A DNA stretch of 58,033 bases from Flavobacteriaceae bacterium (GTDB lineage: Bacteria > Bacteroidota > Bacteroidia > Flavobacteriales > Flavobacteriaceae). Below, piece by piece: positions 16,842 to 25,429 of this stretch. The stretch lies in assembly GCA_013043685.1 (NCBI GenBank), contig JABDNT010000025.1, forward strand, positions 1 through 58,033, in the 5' to 3' direction. The notes beneath the pieces were generated by a model that made no database searches, had not been told where the DNA came from, and saw only the letters and a program-made list of their open reading frames with translations. Numbering within the stretch: the first letter of the stretch is position 1; each line of letters begins with the position of its first letter. The position numbers and the translations under genes were made by a program.

Positions 16842-18005
16842 TTATTTAGCTAACCTTAAACCGGTAAATTGCCAACGCAGGTTTGTTTGAAAAAAGTTTC
16901 TGTATGTATGTCTTGTATGGTTATCAGGCGTAGCAACAGATCCTCCGCGCAGTACTTTTTGATTTACCATGAACTTGCCATTGTATTCACCAATTGCCCC
17001 TTCCGCTTTTGCGTAACCGGGATAGGGCAAGTAGGCACTTTCCGTCCATTCCCAACGCAAACCCCATTGGAAGGCCCCCTGTGCAGCTTCCCACTCAAAT
17101 TCGGTGGGCAAACGACAGCCTTTCCATTCGGCAAAGGCAAAGGCTTCGAAATACGAAATATGGGACAATGGAGCGCCTGGGTCAACTTTTTGTAATCCAT
17201 TGAGGGTATAATGGTGCCATTCATTTTGAATTCTATGCCAATACATAGGTTGGGTGATATTTTGTTGCTGAACCCAGTCCCATCCCTCTGCATGCCATTG
17301 TTTAAAATTCGAATAGCCTCCCGATTCGATGAAATCGATAAACTCACTATTGGTAACAAGTTTATTCGCGATGCTGTATTCGTGCAAATACACCTTGTGT
17401 CTTCCCAATTCATTGTCATAACAAAAATCTTCACCATTATGGCCTATTTCGTATATACCCTCCTCCATGGAGATCCATTCCGGATTCTGCGATTCGATAG
17501 GATCTTCATTAAACTGATCGTTGTATGCGGGAAGTAGCGGGTTGTTGCCCAGGATATATTTTATGTCGGTAATCAGTAATTCCTGATGTTGTTTTTCGTG
17601 ATGAATGCCTATCTCCAGGACAGAAAGGATTTCTTCATTAATAGTTCCCGAGCTTAAAAACTCCTTCATTTCATTGGTCACATAATGCCGGTAGTCATAG
17701 ACCTTGGCAACACCAGGCCGGGAAAGATTTCCGCGATCGCTGCGTACAACTCTTTTGCCAACCGATTCGTAGTAGCTGTTGAATACAAAAGCAAAATCCT
17801 CGTGGAATAAGTTATATCCTTGTTTGTGGGGTTTCAGTATAAATTCCTCAAAAAACCACGTGGTGTGCCCAAGGTGCCATTTGGGTGGTGAAACATCTAT
17901 TACAGGCTGAACTACATAATCTTCAATCTCCAGTGGTTTACATAAAGATTCGGTATATGCACGAGTTTCGAGAAAGAACGAAACGATATTTTTGGTTTGG
18001 ATCAT
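16842..18005 (-). CDS. egtB: Ergothioneine biosynthesis sulfoxide synthase EgtB
   Basis: 387 residues. It joins hercynine to a thiol substrate with O2 using non-haem iron. The N-terminal DinB-like domain has WHLGHTTWFFEEF and the iron motif HHEKQHQE (HX3HXE, His136/His140), with His47 as likely third ligand. The C-terminal FGE-sulfatase domain has SHISYFEAFAFAEWKGCRLP, TEFEWEAAQG and LRGGSVATPDNHTR. With no egtA or egtC in the locus, cysteine rather than gamma-glutamylcysteine is the likely co-substrate; this is inference. The start at 18005 follows directly on the T-run of a hairpin, so its leader is unusual. egtD is the next gene. Confidence 0.93.
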   Translation of the reverse strand: MIQTKNIVSFFLETRAYTESLCKPLEIEDYVVQPVIDVSPPKWHLGHTTWFFEEFILKPHKQGYNLFHEDFAFVFNSYYESVGKRVVRSDRGNLSRPGVAKVYDYRHYVTNEMKEFLSSGTINEEILSVLEIGIHHEKQHQELLITDIKYILGNNPLLPAYNDQFNEDPIESQNPEWISMEEGIYEIGHNGEDFCYDNELGRHKVYLHEYSIANKLVTNSEFIDFIESGGYSNFKQWHAEGWDWVQQQNITQPMYWHRIQNEWHHYTLNGLQKVDPGAPLSHISYFEAFAFAEWKGCRLPTEFEWEAAQGAFQWGLRWEWTESAYLPYPGYAKAEGAIGEYNGKFMVNQKVLRGGSVATPDNHTRHTYRNFFQTNLRWQFTGLRLAK

Positions 18006-18035
18006 AAAAAAAGAGTCGGAATTAATCTCCGACCC
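18006..18035 (-). terminator. Terminator-like hairpin abutting the egtB start codon
   Basis: On the minus strand the arms gtcgga and tccgac (18015-18033, 7-base loop) are followed by seven T (18012-18006), and then immediately by the egtB ATG (18005). It would end transcription from the broken TonB-like gene, but it also leaves no room for a leader after termination. It may double as an attenuator or translational control for egtB. Confidence 0.65.
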
Positions 18036-18091
18036 TTAAAGATACCAAAACAAATAATTTATAATGTTTATGCTTTGTTAAAGCTTGATTG

Positions 18092-18592
18092 TCAATTTTT
18101 CACTCTTTTTTTTCTTTGTTTTTTGCCTTCCGGTTCGATGTCAAATACTATCGGGAGTCCATAAATCACGCCCACTACCTTTCCTCTTTGAGTTCCGGGT
18201 TTCATACCGGGGAGCATTAAGGCTACCCGGATTGCTTCTTTTTCAATTTCTTCAATACCTCGGTAGTTATTAGCTTTTACATCCGTTACGGTCCCCTCGC
18301 TGGTAATCCTGAAAATCATAGAAGTGCGATAGCGTCCAGGTTGTAGATCCAGCGATTGGATCAATTCCATATTGAAGTTTTCTTCAAAGAATGATCCAAT
18401 TTTATCTACCATACAGGATTTGAGTAATTCGTTATCTGTCCCGTTGCACCCCGGGTAGATGGGAACCTGATCAATTGTTGCGAACGGAACAGCCGGTTCT
18501 TAACGAGTGAGTTTATCGTCGTTAATCTCTCCATCCTGGGCATAACAAAGACCTCCAGCCGTAAGGAGGAGTATAAATAAAATTTGTCTCAT
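18092..18592 (-). pseudogene. TonB C-terminal-like secreted protein, interrupted by an in-frame stop
   Basis: The full frame would be 166 residues. Starting at 18592 it has a signal peptide, MRQILFILLLTAGGLCYAQ, then a TAA codon at 18502-18500 after 30 codons (…DDKLTR, stop, EPAVPF…). The same frame continues without further stops to 18092. The downstream part has IDQVPIYPGCNGTDNELL, a Cys pair and a TonB-C-like beta-alpha-beta region (MIFRITSEGTVTDVKANN, ALMLPGMKPGTQRGKVVG). The intact paralogue just upstream aligns across the stop (KNKLTMREVAPIWPGCE), so this is a nonsense mutation (or sequencing error) in a duplicated gene. A 106-residue internal product from the ATG at 18412 would lack the signal peptide. 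No selenocysteine or readthrough context is apparent for TAA. Confidence 0.8.
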
Positions 18593-18598
18593 GATGAA

Positions 18599-19030
18599 TT
18601 ACTTCCCTGTTTTAAAGGTAATTGGAACGGTATATTCGATGGCCCTTGGCTTACCGGCTAACATCCCGGGTTTTGCCATTTCAGGGATGGACATGATATT
18701 GCGTTTGGCTTCCTCCTGAAGTCCTTTGTTACCTCCGGTTACGCTTTTTATGTCGATAAGCCCTTTTTCATTCACCACGAATGTCACTACAACGCGACCC
18801 TGAATATTGTTCTTGTATTCAGCGGCAGGATATTTGAAATTTTTAGCGATATGAGTAGCCAGTTTATTATTGAAACAATTGTCTCTTTCGGCAGAACTTT
18901 CACTTTCACAACCTGGCCAGATTGGGGCAACTTCACGCATGGTTAATTTGTTCTTGTCAATAGATCCCCATTCCTGGGCAAAGCTTCCCGCACTCACAAG
19001 TAGGCAGAAAAGTAGAAGAATATTTTTCAT
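18599..19030 (-). CDS. Secreted TonB C-terminal-domain-like protein
   Basis: 143 residues from the start at 19030, which gives a good signal peptide (MKNILLLFCLLVSAGSFAQ). The mature protein has VAPIWPGCESESSAERDNCFNN (the VPxxPGC...C motif typical of flavobacterial TonB-family proteins). A TonB-C domain follows (NIQGRVVVTFVVNEKGLIDI, ITFKTGK). It lacks the N-terminal membrane anchor and proline-rich linker of real TonB, so it is a periplasmic TonB-C-like protein rather than an energy transducer; its role is unknown. It begins 14 bases after the thyA stop and is followed at once by its broken paralogue, so the three are probably one transcript. Confidence 0.82.
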   Translation of the reverse strand: MKNILLLFCLLVSAGSFAQEWGSIDKNKLTMREVAPIWPGCESESSAERDNCFNNKLATHIAKNFKYPAAEYKNNIQGRVVVTFVVNEKGLIDIKSVTGGNKGLQEEAKRNIMSIPEMAKPGMLAGKPRAIEYTVPITFKTGK

Positions 19031-19043
19031 AAGATAGGTTTTG

Positions 19044-19868
19044 TTATACGGCAACCGCTCCTTTAATGTGAGGATGCGGATCGTAATTAATTAATTTGAA
19101 ATCATCAAATTTGAAGCCAAATATATCCTTTACATCCGGATTAAGCAACATTTTCGGTAAAGGGCGCGGATTCCGGGACAATTGTAACTCCAATTGTTCC
19201 AAATGATTGCTGTAAATATGGGCATCGCCAAAGGTGTGTATAAAATCTCCCGGCTCATAACCACAAACCTGTGCCATCATCATGGTGAATAAAGCATATG
19301 AAGCGATATTGAAAGGCACTCCAAGAAAGACATCAGCGCTTCGCTGGTATAGCTGACAGGACAATTTTCCATCTGCGATATAGAACTGAAAGAACGCATG
19401 GCAGGGAGGAAGTGCAGCTTTCCCGCTTGCTACATTTTCTGAAAAGGGTTTGGAAGTGTCGGGCAGTACAGAAGGATTCCAGGCGGTCACCAACATTCGT
19501 CGGCTGTCGGGATTCGTTCTAATGGTGTTGACGATTTCCGAAATCTGATCGATATCCTCATTATTCCAGTTTCGCCACTGATGCCCGTAAACAGGCCCGA
19601 GGTTTCCATTTTCATCGGCCCATTCGTTCCAGATACGCACCCCATTCTCCTGAAGGTATTTCACATTGGTATCGCCATTCAGGAACCAAAGCAATTCGTA
19701 AATGATGGATTTGAGGTGAAGTTTTTTAGTAGTGACCATAGGAAAGCCTTCGCTGAGGTCGAATCGCATCTGGTAGCCGAATACACTCTTGGTCCCAGTA
19801 CCGGTACGGTCACTTTTTACACTTCCGTGTTCAAGTATATGATTTACAAGGTCGTGGTATTGTTGCAT
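19044..19868 (-). CDS. thyA: Thymidylate synthase
   Basis: 274 residues, close to the 264 of E. coli ThyA. It methylates dUMP to dTMP, using methylene-tetrahydrofolate. It has [20 protein letters not shown], the invariant [20 protein letters not shown], the nucleophile region [12 protein letters not shown] (Cys), [17 protein letters not shown] and the C-terminal [11 protein letters not shown]. The short TonB-C gene follows 14 bases after the stop. The leader has no strict TAnnTTTG box; a TATATTTT on the minus strand is the nearest candidate. Confidence 0.97.
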   Translation of the reverse strand: MQQYHDLVNHILEHGSVKSDRTGTGTKSVFGYQMRFDLSEGFPMVTTKKLHLKSIIYELLWFLNGDTNVKYLQENGVRIWNEWADENGNLGPVYGHQWRNWNNEDIDQISEIVNTIRTNPDSRRMLVTAWNPSVLPDTSKPFSENVASGKAALPPCHAFFQFYIADGKLSCQLYQRSADVFLGVPFNIASYALFTMMMAQVCGYEPGDFIHTFGDAHIYSNHLEQLELQLSRNPRPLPKMLLNPDVKDIFGFKFDDFKLINYDPHPHIKGAVAV

Positions 19869-19914
19869 GCTGTAATTTTTTCAGGAAATAAAAATATAAA
19901 ACAAGTGCTTTTCT

Positions 19915-19935
19915 AAGAACCTAAGAATGGTTCTT
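19915..19935. terminator. Possible terminator hairpin between nupC-like gene and thyA
   Basis: Arms AAGAACC and GGTTCTT (19915-19935) enclose a 7-base loop between two minus-strand genes. The T-rich side is on the plus strand, so its use by the upstream minus-strand transporter gene is uncertain. Confidence 0.4.
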
Positions 19936-19972
19936 TTATTATAAGTTATCAACGTTTTTTTTATCGGCAGAC

Positions 19973-21748
19973 TTACCCTATCAGCATTCCGGCAATAGTA
20001 GCAGTAAGTAAAGCGGCAACCGTACCACCAATAAGTGCTTTTACACCAAATGCGGCGAGTACTTTGCGTTGCGATGGAGCCAGTACTCCGATTCCGCCTA
20101 TCTGTATACCTATAGAAGCAAAATTCGCGAATCCACAAAGGGCATAGGTCGCGATCACAATGGATCTGTAATTAGTTATAGCTCCGGCGTTCTTAAGATC
20201 GCTGAGGGACGCATAGGCGAAGAATTCATTCAAGATGGTCTTTTCACCCAGTAATTGCCCTACAACGGTTATGTCTTCTGCCGGAACTCCTATAATCCAT
20301 GCGATAGGTGCAAAAACGTTACCCAGTATATACTGCATGGAAAGTTCGGTGTAACGTCCATCCGTTGCAGCAGTGATCTTGTCGTTGAGTCCGGTTGATG
20401 CACCAAATAGATCGGCAGAGATCCAGTTTAAAACGGCCATCAGCGATGTAAACACCAATAGCATGGCACCTACATTTACGGCGAGTTTTATACCATCGGT
20501 TGTTCCTTTTGATATGGCGTCAAGCACGTTGGATCCTATTTTTTCACGGGCAATGTTCAATTTGGTATTTACACTCTCCACTTCTGGATATAACATCTTA
20601 GCAATAATGATCGCAGCTGGTGCAGACATTATGGAGGCGGTCAATAAATGCTTCGCGAAGATCACACGTTCCGCGTCACTGTCGCCACCTAAAAACGCGA
20701 TAAAAGCAGCTAATACACCACCTGCAATCGTAGCCATTCCCCCTACCATAAGGCAAAGCATTTCACTTTTGGTCATTTTCTCCAAGTATGGTTTTACTAC
20801 CAGTGGTGCTTCGGTTTGCCCGATAAAGATATTTGCTGCTGCTGCTAAACTTTCGGCTCCCGATAAGCGCATGGTCTTACTCATAATCCAGGCAAAGGCA
20901 TATACGATCTTTTGTAGAATTCCGAGGTAATAAAGTAACGAAGTGAATGCCGAGAAGAACACTATCGTAGGTAATACCTTGAAGGCAAACATATAGCCAA
21001 TGGTGAACGATTCCTTCATTATATTGCCATTTTCGTCGAATTTCACTTCGAAGATCTCAGCAAGGTCCGGCCAGGCACCCAGTACGAAATTCGCTCCAAC
21101 ATCTGCAAGGGCAAGAAATGCGACCACTTTTTCAGAAAACCATTCGAAAATGGTAGCAACGAACGGAACTTTCAGCACCAAAACGGCAAAAATAAGTTGA
21201 AGTGCCAGGCCCGAAAAGACCAGTCTCCAATTGATCTTTCGCCGATTACTACTTAGGAAATAGCACACAAACAACAGGAAAATCATTCCAATAGCCCCTC
21301 GGAAGACGCTGTAAGCGGTCACACCTAATCCCTGGTTAGGGTCGATGGCTATTCTTTTCTTCTTGACAGGAACTACTGCAGAAGCATTATCCGCAGGTTC
21401 TGAAGTGAATTTGTAGAACACTTCATTTTCTGAGAATACCAGGGTGCTGTCCGTGTGTTCACTAATTCGATATCTGCGTATGGTATCGCTTGGTTTGGAA
21501 TAGAAAAAGACCAGTAAATTGTTCTGAAGTACGTAATCCCCGGATGCTTTCAGGCTATCCTTTGCTGCTAATTCGTAGGTAAACGCACCGTTGTTAAACT
21601 TCAGAAAATCAACTTCCGAATTAACCGGCACTATTGATTCTCCCGCGTCATTTTCAATTGCAGAGAATTTCCAGCTTTGTTCCAGCTCCTGTCCGTATTG
21701 GTTTCCAAAAGAAAATACGAACAAGAAGAGGAGTAAAATTTTATGCAT
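19973..21748 (-). CDS. Concentrative (Na+-type) nucleoside transporter with N-terminal periplasmic domain
   Basis: 591 residues from the start at 21748, chosen because it opens a signal peptide (MHKILLLFLFVFSFGNQYGQ) 7 bases after the preceding gene. The NupC/CNT transporter spans ~140-591: nucleoside-transporter N region (INWRLVFSGLALQLIFAVLV), the gate (FKVLPTIVFFSAFTSLLYYLG) and the C region (FIGQTEAPLVVKPYLEKM, where the conserved Q-E motif contacts the nucleoside; NYRSIVIATYALCGFANFAS). It imports nucleosides with Na+ or H+. About 110 residues between the signal and the first transporter helix form a beta-rich, lipocalin-like domain (KFSAIENDAGESIVP, RRYRISEHTDSTLVF), absent from E. coli NupC (~400 residues). 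It lies next to bifunctional nuclease and thyA genes on the same strand. Confidence 0.88.
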   Translation of the reverse strand: MHKILLLFLFVFSFGNQYGQELEQSWKFSAIENDAGESIVPVNSEVDFLKFNNGAFTYELAAKDSLKASGDYVLQNNLLVFFYSKPSDTIRRYRISEHTDSTLVFSENEVFYKFTSEPADNASAVVPVKKKRIAIDPNQGLGVTAYSVFRGAIGMIFLLFVCYFLSSNRRKINWRLVFSGLALQLIFAVLVLKVPFVATIFEWFSEKVVAFLALADVGANFVLGAWPDLAEIFEVKFDENGNIMKESFTIGYMFAFKVLPTIVFFSAFTSLLYYLGILQKIVYAFAWIMSKTMRLSGAESLAAAANIFIGQTEAPLVVKPYLEKMTKSEMLCLMVGGMATIAGGVLAAFIAFLGGDSDAERVIFAKHLLTASIMSAPAAIIIAKMLYPEVESVNTKLNIAREKIGSNVLDAISKGTTDGIKLAVNVGAMLLVFTSLMAVLNWISADLFGASTGLNDKITAATDGRYTELSMQYILGNVFAPIAWIIGVPAEDITVVGQLLGEKTILNEFFAYASLSDLKNAGAITNYRSIVIATYALCGFANFASIGIQIGGIGVLAPSQRKVLAAFGVKALIGGTVAALLTATIAGMLIG

Positions 21749-21755
21749 GCCAGGC

Positions 21756-22379
21756 TTACCTTTTGGATATTTCATCTCGTATGGCAGCAGCTTTCTCGTA
21801 ATTTTCATCCGTCACAGCCTGATCCAGCATTTCATTTAATTCTTTCAAACTGAATTTAGTGTAATCCTCACTCACCTTGGGCCCAACAGATTCCTTGTCG
21901 TCACCAGTGAGCAATTCTTCGATAACTGCTTCTTCTTCGACGGAAATATCTTCCGACTTCTTTTGAGTTTTCAGATAAATACCAGCCTTGTCCAGTATGT
22001 TTTTATAGGTGAAAATCGGTGCTTTAAACCGCAGGGCAAGGGCAATAGCATCGCTGGTCCGGGCGTCGATAATCTCTTCAATGGTGTCGCGCTCACAGAT
22101 GATGCTTGAATAAAAAACTCCGTCCACTAACTTGTGAATGATCACTTGTTTCACGGTGATATCGAAATGATCGGCAAAATTCTTAAACAGATCATGGGTT
22201 AACGGCCTGGGTGGTTTGATCTCCTTTTCGAGGGCTATGGCGATAGACTGTGCTTCAAAAGCTCCAATTACAATAGGAAGTTTCCTTTCCCCGTCCACCT
22301 CGCTCAAAATAAGGGCATACGCACCATTTTGTGTCTGACTATATGATATACCTTTAATATTCAGCCGTACTAAGCTCAT
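21756..22379 (-). CDS. Bifunctional nuclease family (DUF151) protein with UVR domain
   Basis: 207 residues. The BFN/DUF151 domain covers ~1-135 (YALILSEVDGERKLPIVIGA, EAQSIAIALEKE, DARTSDAIALALRFKAPIFT). An acidic linker then leads to a C-terminal UVR motif (LNEMLDQAVTDENYEKAAAI, ending RDEISKR), like that of UvrB/UvrC interaction domains. BFN proteins of plants have DNase/RNase activity; the bacterial role is not settled, and the UVR domain suggests protein contact in a nucleic-acid or protein-arginine-kinase setting. It ends 7 bases before the transporter start, so the two are likely an operon. Confidence 0.9.
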   Translation of the reverse strand: MSLVRLNIKGISYSQTQNGAYALILSEVDGERKLPIVIGAFEAQSIAIALEKEIKPPRPLTHDLFKNFADHFDITVKQVIIHKLVDGVFYSSIICERDTIEEIIDARTSDAIALALRFKAPIFTYKNILDKAGIYLKTQKKSEDISVEEEAVIEELLTGDDKESVGPKVSEDYTKFSLKELNEMLDQAVTDENYEKAAAIRDEISKR

Positions 22380-22404
22380 TTACGCTACAAATCCATTAGA
22401 TTAT

Positions 22405-22450
22405 AAAAGGCTGTTTAAACAAGGGATTTACTTATTTAAACAGCCCTTTT
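22405..22450 (-). terminator. Intrinsic terminator after etfA
   Basis: Arms ggctgtttaaa (22409-22419) and tttaaacagcc (22435-22445) form an 11-bp stem with a 15-base loop and T-runs outside. It lies 23 bases past the etfA stop on the minus strand. Confidence 0.8.
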
Positions 22451-22472
22451 CCAAAGACCAAAATACTAAATT

Positions 22473-23432
22473 TTATGCGTTTTGTGCTTTAAACGCTTTT
22501 AATTTTTCAGTGAGTTGAGGAACCACTTCGAAGGCATCACCAACAATTCCGTAATCGGCTGCCTTGAAGAATGGCGCTTCAGGATCGTTATTTATAACAA
22601 CCTTTACTTTAGAGGCGTTTATTCCGGCCAGATGTTGTATCGCCCCTGAAATTCCAATAGCGATATACAGATTCGTTGCTACAGGTTTACCTGTTTGACC
22701 CACGTGTTCGGCATGAGGTCTCCAACCCATATCGCTCACGGGTTTCGAGCAGGCAGTTGCAGCTCCCAGGGTTTCGGCCAATTCCTCTATCATGCCCCAG
22801 TTTTCAGGGCCTTTCATTCCGCGTCCAGCAGAAACAACGATCTCTGCATCTGCTATGGTTACTTTGTCTGTGGCCTTGTCCACGGAAACGGTCTCGCTGT
22901 CTCCATTTGAAACTTCAGGTGCAAATGCTTCAACATTCACCGATGTAGAATTCTCAAGGACGCCGTAAGCATTTTTAGCAAGCCCGATAACCTTTACGTT
23001 GGTAGTTATTTCGGTGGAGGCAAATGCCTTATTGGTAAAAACACTGTGATTTACTTTGAATGGAGTTGCACTCTCGGGAAGGCTGTTCACGTTAGGTACA
23101 TATCCCGCGTTAAGGTTCACAGCAACCAGGGGGGCCATAAACTTGCTATTGGCGCTAGAAGTAAGCACCACAACATTTGCACCCTCATTTTTAGCAGCTT
23201 CAGAAACCACATCGGCATAAGCCCCGGCATTAAAATTATGAAGAGAATCATTGGCTACATTCAGTACTTTGCTAGCACCGTAATTACCTAATTCGCTCGC
23301 ATCATCGGCATTTACAGCTACCGCGGTGACACTCGTTCCAAGCATGTCGGCAATACCCTTAGCATATGAAACGGCCTCGTGCGCAATTTTTTTAAATTTT
23401 CCTCCTTCAGATTCTGTATATACTAATACCAT
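22473..23432 (-). CDS. etfA: Electron transfer flavoprotein alpha subunit
   Basis: 319 residues. Together with EtfB it carries electrons from acyl-CoA dehydrogenases to the quinone pool. The N-terminal Rossmann-like domain begins MVLVYTESEGGKFKKIAHEA. The C-terminal FAD domain has VSAGRGMKGPENWGMIEELA, the SKPVSDMGWRPHAEHVGQTG loop, LYIAIGISGAIQHLAGI and KVKVVINNDPEAPFF. All ETF alpha FAD-binding signatures are present. It lies 4 bases downstream of etfB and ends at a terminator. This is the beta-oxidation type of ETF; no fix or nif genes are near. Confidence 0.95.
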   Translation of the reverse strand: MVLVYTESEGGKFKKIAHEAVSYAKGIADMLGTSVTAVAVNADDASELGNYGASKVLNVANDSLHNFNAGAYADVVSEAAKNEGANVVVLTSSANSKFMAPLVAVNLNAGYVPNVNSLPESATPFKVNHSVFTNKAFASTEITTNVKVIGLAKNAYGVLENSTSVNVEAFAPEVSNGDSETVSVDKATDKVTIADAEIVVSAGRGMKGPENWGMIEELAETLGAATACSKPVSDMGWRPHAEHVGQTGKPVATNLYIAIGISGAIQHLAGINASKVKVVINNDPEAPFFKAADYGIVGDAFEVVPQLTEKLKAFKAQNA

Positions 23433-23436
23433 AATA

Positions 23437-24177
23437 TTATATCACTTTTGCTTCGTTGTGTAATAGATTTACCAAGTCGTCCACATTATCCACCAATTTC
23501 ACCGCCCCTTTTGGATCCGGTTTCTGAAATTGAACCGACCGGGTTTCTGCGGCAGTGTCTAATGGTTCTTTAATATGCAAGGGTTTTGAGCGTGCCTGCA
23601 TAATACCTCTCATATTCGGAATTCGAAGATCGCTTTCCTCAACCAGTCCCTTTTGCCCGCCAATAACTAAAGGCAAACTTGTTTTAATAGTTTCTTTTCC
23701 TCCATCGATCTCCCGAATGGCAGTAGCTTCAGTACCGTCTATTTCTAGTCCGATACAAGTATTCACGAAATTTGCACCATTAAGTTTGGCGATCATTCCG
23801 GGAACCATACCCCCATTATAATCGATCGATTCACGTCCACCAATCACCAGGTCATAACCACCCTCCGCGATCACATTAGCCAACTGTTTCGCAACGGAGA
23901 ATCCATCGGTAGCGGCAGTATTCACCCTGATAGCTTCGTCGGCTCCGATTGCTAATGCTTTGCGTAAAGTGGGTTCAGTTTCCGGTCCTCCAACATTTAA
24001 CACATGAACAGAGGCACCTTGTTTTTCCTTAAACCACATGGCCCGCGTTAGGCCGAATTCGTCATTCGGATTAATAACAAACTGAACTCCATTTGTATCG
24101 AATTTAGTATCACCATCAGTGAAGTTGATCTTCGAAGTAGTATCTGGCACATGACTTATGCACACGGCTATTTTCAT
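23437..24177 (-). CDS. etfB: Electron transfer flavoprotein beta subunit
   Basis: 246 residues, typical of EtfB. It has MKIAVCISHVPDTTSKINF, VQFVINPNDEFGLTRAMW, the AMP-site region LVIGGRESIDYNGGMVPGM, and the ETF-beta signature near ETIKTSLPLVIGGQKGLVEE with RIPNMRGIMQARSKPL. It is the first gene of the etfBA operon and its promoter box lies 34 bases upstream. It is divergent from the PDH E1 beta gene across a 214-bp spacer. Confidence 0.95.
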   Translation of the reverse strand: MKIAVCISHVPDTTSKINFTDGDTKFDTNGVQFVINPNDEFGLTRAMWFKEKQGASVHVLNVGGPETEPTLRKALAIGADEAIRVNTAATDGFSVAKQLANVIAEGGYDLVIGGRESIDYNGGMVPGMIAKLNGANFVNTCIGLEIDGTEATAIREIDGGKETIKTSLPLVIGGQKGLVEESDLRIPNMRGIMQARSKPLHIKEPLDTAAETRSVQFQKPDPKGAVKLVDNVDDLVNLLHNEAKVI

Positions 24178-24210
24178 AGATTAATTGATTTTTATTTGAA
24201 AATTTTCGGG

Positions 24211-24218
24211 CAAATTTA
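24211..24218 (-). promoter_or_regulatory. -7 promoter element TAAATTTG for etfBA
   Basis: On the minus strand this is TAAATTTG, a full match to TAnnTTTG, 34 bases upstream of the etfB start. Confidence 0.5.
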
Positions 24219-24344
24219 CAGCTAAATCTGCTCCCGATTTTTGCGGTACGAAGATACAATTATATTCTCAATTTTCCTATGCATGCATAATAAAAAGATT
24301 TCTGAAAAGATTAGAAAAAAGTTTCCCGTCTTTCATATATCTGT

Positions 24345-24352
24345 TATTTTTG
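24345..24352 (+). promoter_or_regulatory. -7 promoter element TATTTTTG for PDH E1 beta
   Basis: Full match to TAnnTTTG, 39 bases upstream of the start at 24392. Together with the box at 24211 it accounts for most of the 214-bp divergent spacer, in which nothing else was recognised. Confidence 0.5.
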
Positions 24353-24391
24353 TCATTCTGTATTTTTCAGAAGTCATAATTCGATTATCCT

Positions 24392-25369
24392 ATGAAAACA
24401 TTACAATTCCGAGAAGCCGTTCAGGAAGCCATGAGCGAAGAAATGCGTCGCGATGAGTCCATATATCTTATGGGGGAAGAGGTTGCTGAATACAATGGTG
24501 CGTATAAGGCGAGTAAAGGTATGTTGGATGAGTTTGGTGCAAAGCGTGTTATAGATACCCCCATTTCCGAATTGGGATTTACCGGAATAGGTGTTGGAAG
24601 TGCCATGAATGGCAATCGGCCGATTATCGAATTTATGACATTCAACTTCTCATTGGTAGGAATAGACCAGATCATCAACAACGCCGCGAAGATGCGTCAG
24701 ATGAGTGGCGGGCAATTCAATATTCCTATTGTGTTCCGTGGCCCTACAGCATCAGCAGGCCAGTTGGCAGCAACGCACTCACAGGCTTTTGAAAGCTGGT
24801 ATGCAAACTGTCCCGGACTAAAAGTTGTGGTTCCCAGTAATCCGGCAGATGCCAAAGGATTACTTAAAAGTTCCATAAGGGATGACGATCCGGTTATCTT
24901 TATGGAAAGTGAACAGATGTATGGCGATAAGGGTGAAGTGCCTGAAGGTGAATACTTAATTCCGCTTGGCGTTGCAGATATTAAGAGAGAAGGAACGGAT
25001 GTGACGATCGTTTCCTTCGGAAAAATTATAAAAGAAGCTTACAAGGCAGCCGAAGAGCTTTCCAAGGAGGGTATTGAATGTGAGATCATCGATCTTCGTA
25101 CCGTTCGTCCTATGGATCATAAGGCGATTTTAGATTCAGTGAAGAAGACCAATCGATTAGTAATCCTGGAAGAAGCGTGGCCGTTTGGAAATGTGGCGAC
25201 CGAAATTACCTATCAGGTTCAAAGTCAGGCGTTCGACTATCTCGATGCGCCTATAGTTAAGCTTAATACCGGAGACACCCCGGCACCGTATTCCCCGGTT
25301 TTATTACAGGAATGGTTGCCAAACAGCAACGATGTGATCAAAGCCGTTAAAAAAGTGTTATATAAATAA
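24392..25369 (+). CDS. pdhB: Pyruvate dehydrogenase complex E1 component beta subunit
   Basis: 325 residues, the length of E1 beta subunits in alpha2-beta2 PDH. It binds thiamine diphosphate with E1 alpha and decarboxylates pyruvate. Motifs are MKTLQFREAVQEAMSEEM, the ThDP-contacting IYLMGEEVAEYNGAYK (Glu), DTPISELGFTGIGVGSAM, EFMTFNFSLVGIDQIINNAA and the transketolase C-domain IIDLRTVRPMD. E1 alpha and E2 are not adjacent. The fused E1 of the branched-chain complex at 55280 is a separate, more divergent protein. It is followed 60 bases later by a DUF5686 barrel gene. Confidence 0.92.
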   Translation: MKTLQFREAVQEAMSEEMRRDESIYLMGEEVAEYNGAYKASKGMLDEFGAKRVIDTPISELGFTGIGVGSAMNGNRPIIEFMTFNFSLVGIDQIINNAAKMRQMSGGQFNIPIVFRGPTASAGQLAATHSQAFESWYANCPGLKVVVPSNPADAKGLLKSSIRDDDPVIFMESEQMYGDKGEVPEGEYLIPLGVADIKREGTDVTIVSFGKIIKEAYKAAEELSKEGIECEIIDLRTVRPMDHKAILDSVKKTNRLVILEEAWPFGNVATEITYQVQSQAFDYLDAPIVKLNTGDTPAPYSPVLLQEWLPNSNDVIKAVKKVLYK

Positions 25370-25429
25370 CGTTTCGGCACTAATTATCGGTATTTTCCGT
25401 TCTCCAATTTGGTCATCTACAAACCTACT

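Noticed and set aside
16964-17437. 157-residue second-frame ORF within egtB
   Set aside because: Out of frame with strong EgtB motifs; composition is not protein-like.
18500-18502. Programmed stop readthrough in the TonB-like gene
   Set aside because: TAA is a strong stop and no recoding signal or structure is visible; mutation or sequencing error is simpler.
22473-24177. fixAB-type (nitrogen-fixation) electron transfer genes
   Set aside because: No fixCX or nif genes nearby; sequence and context fit the general EtfAB of fatty-acid oxidation.
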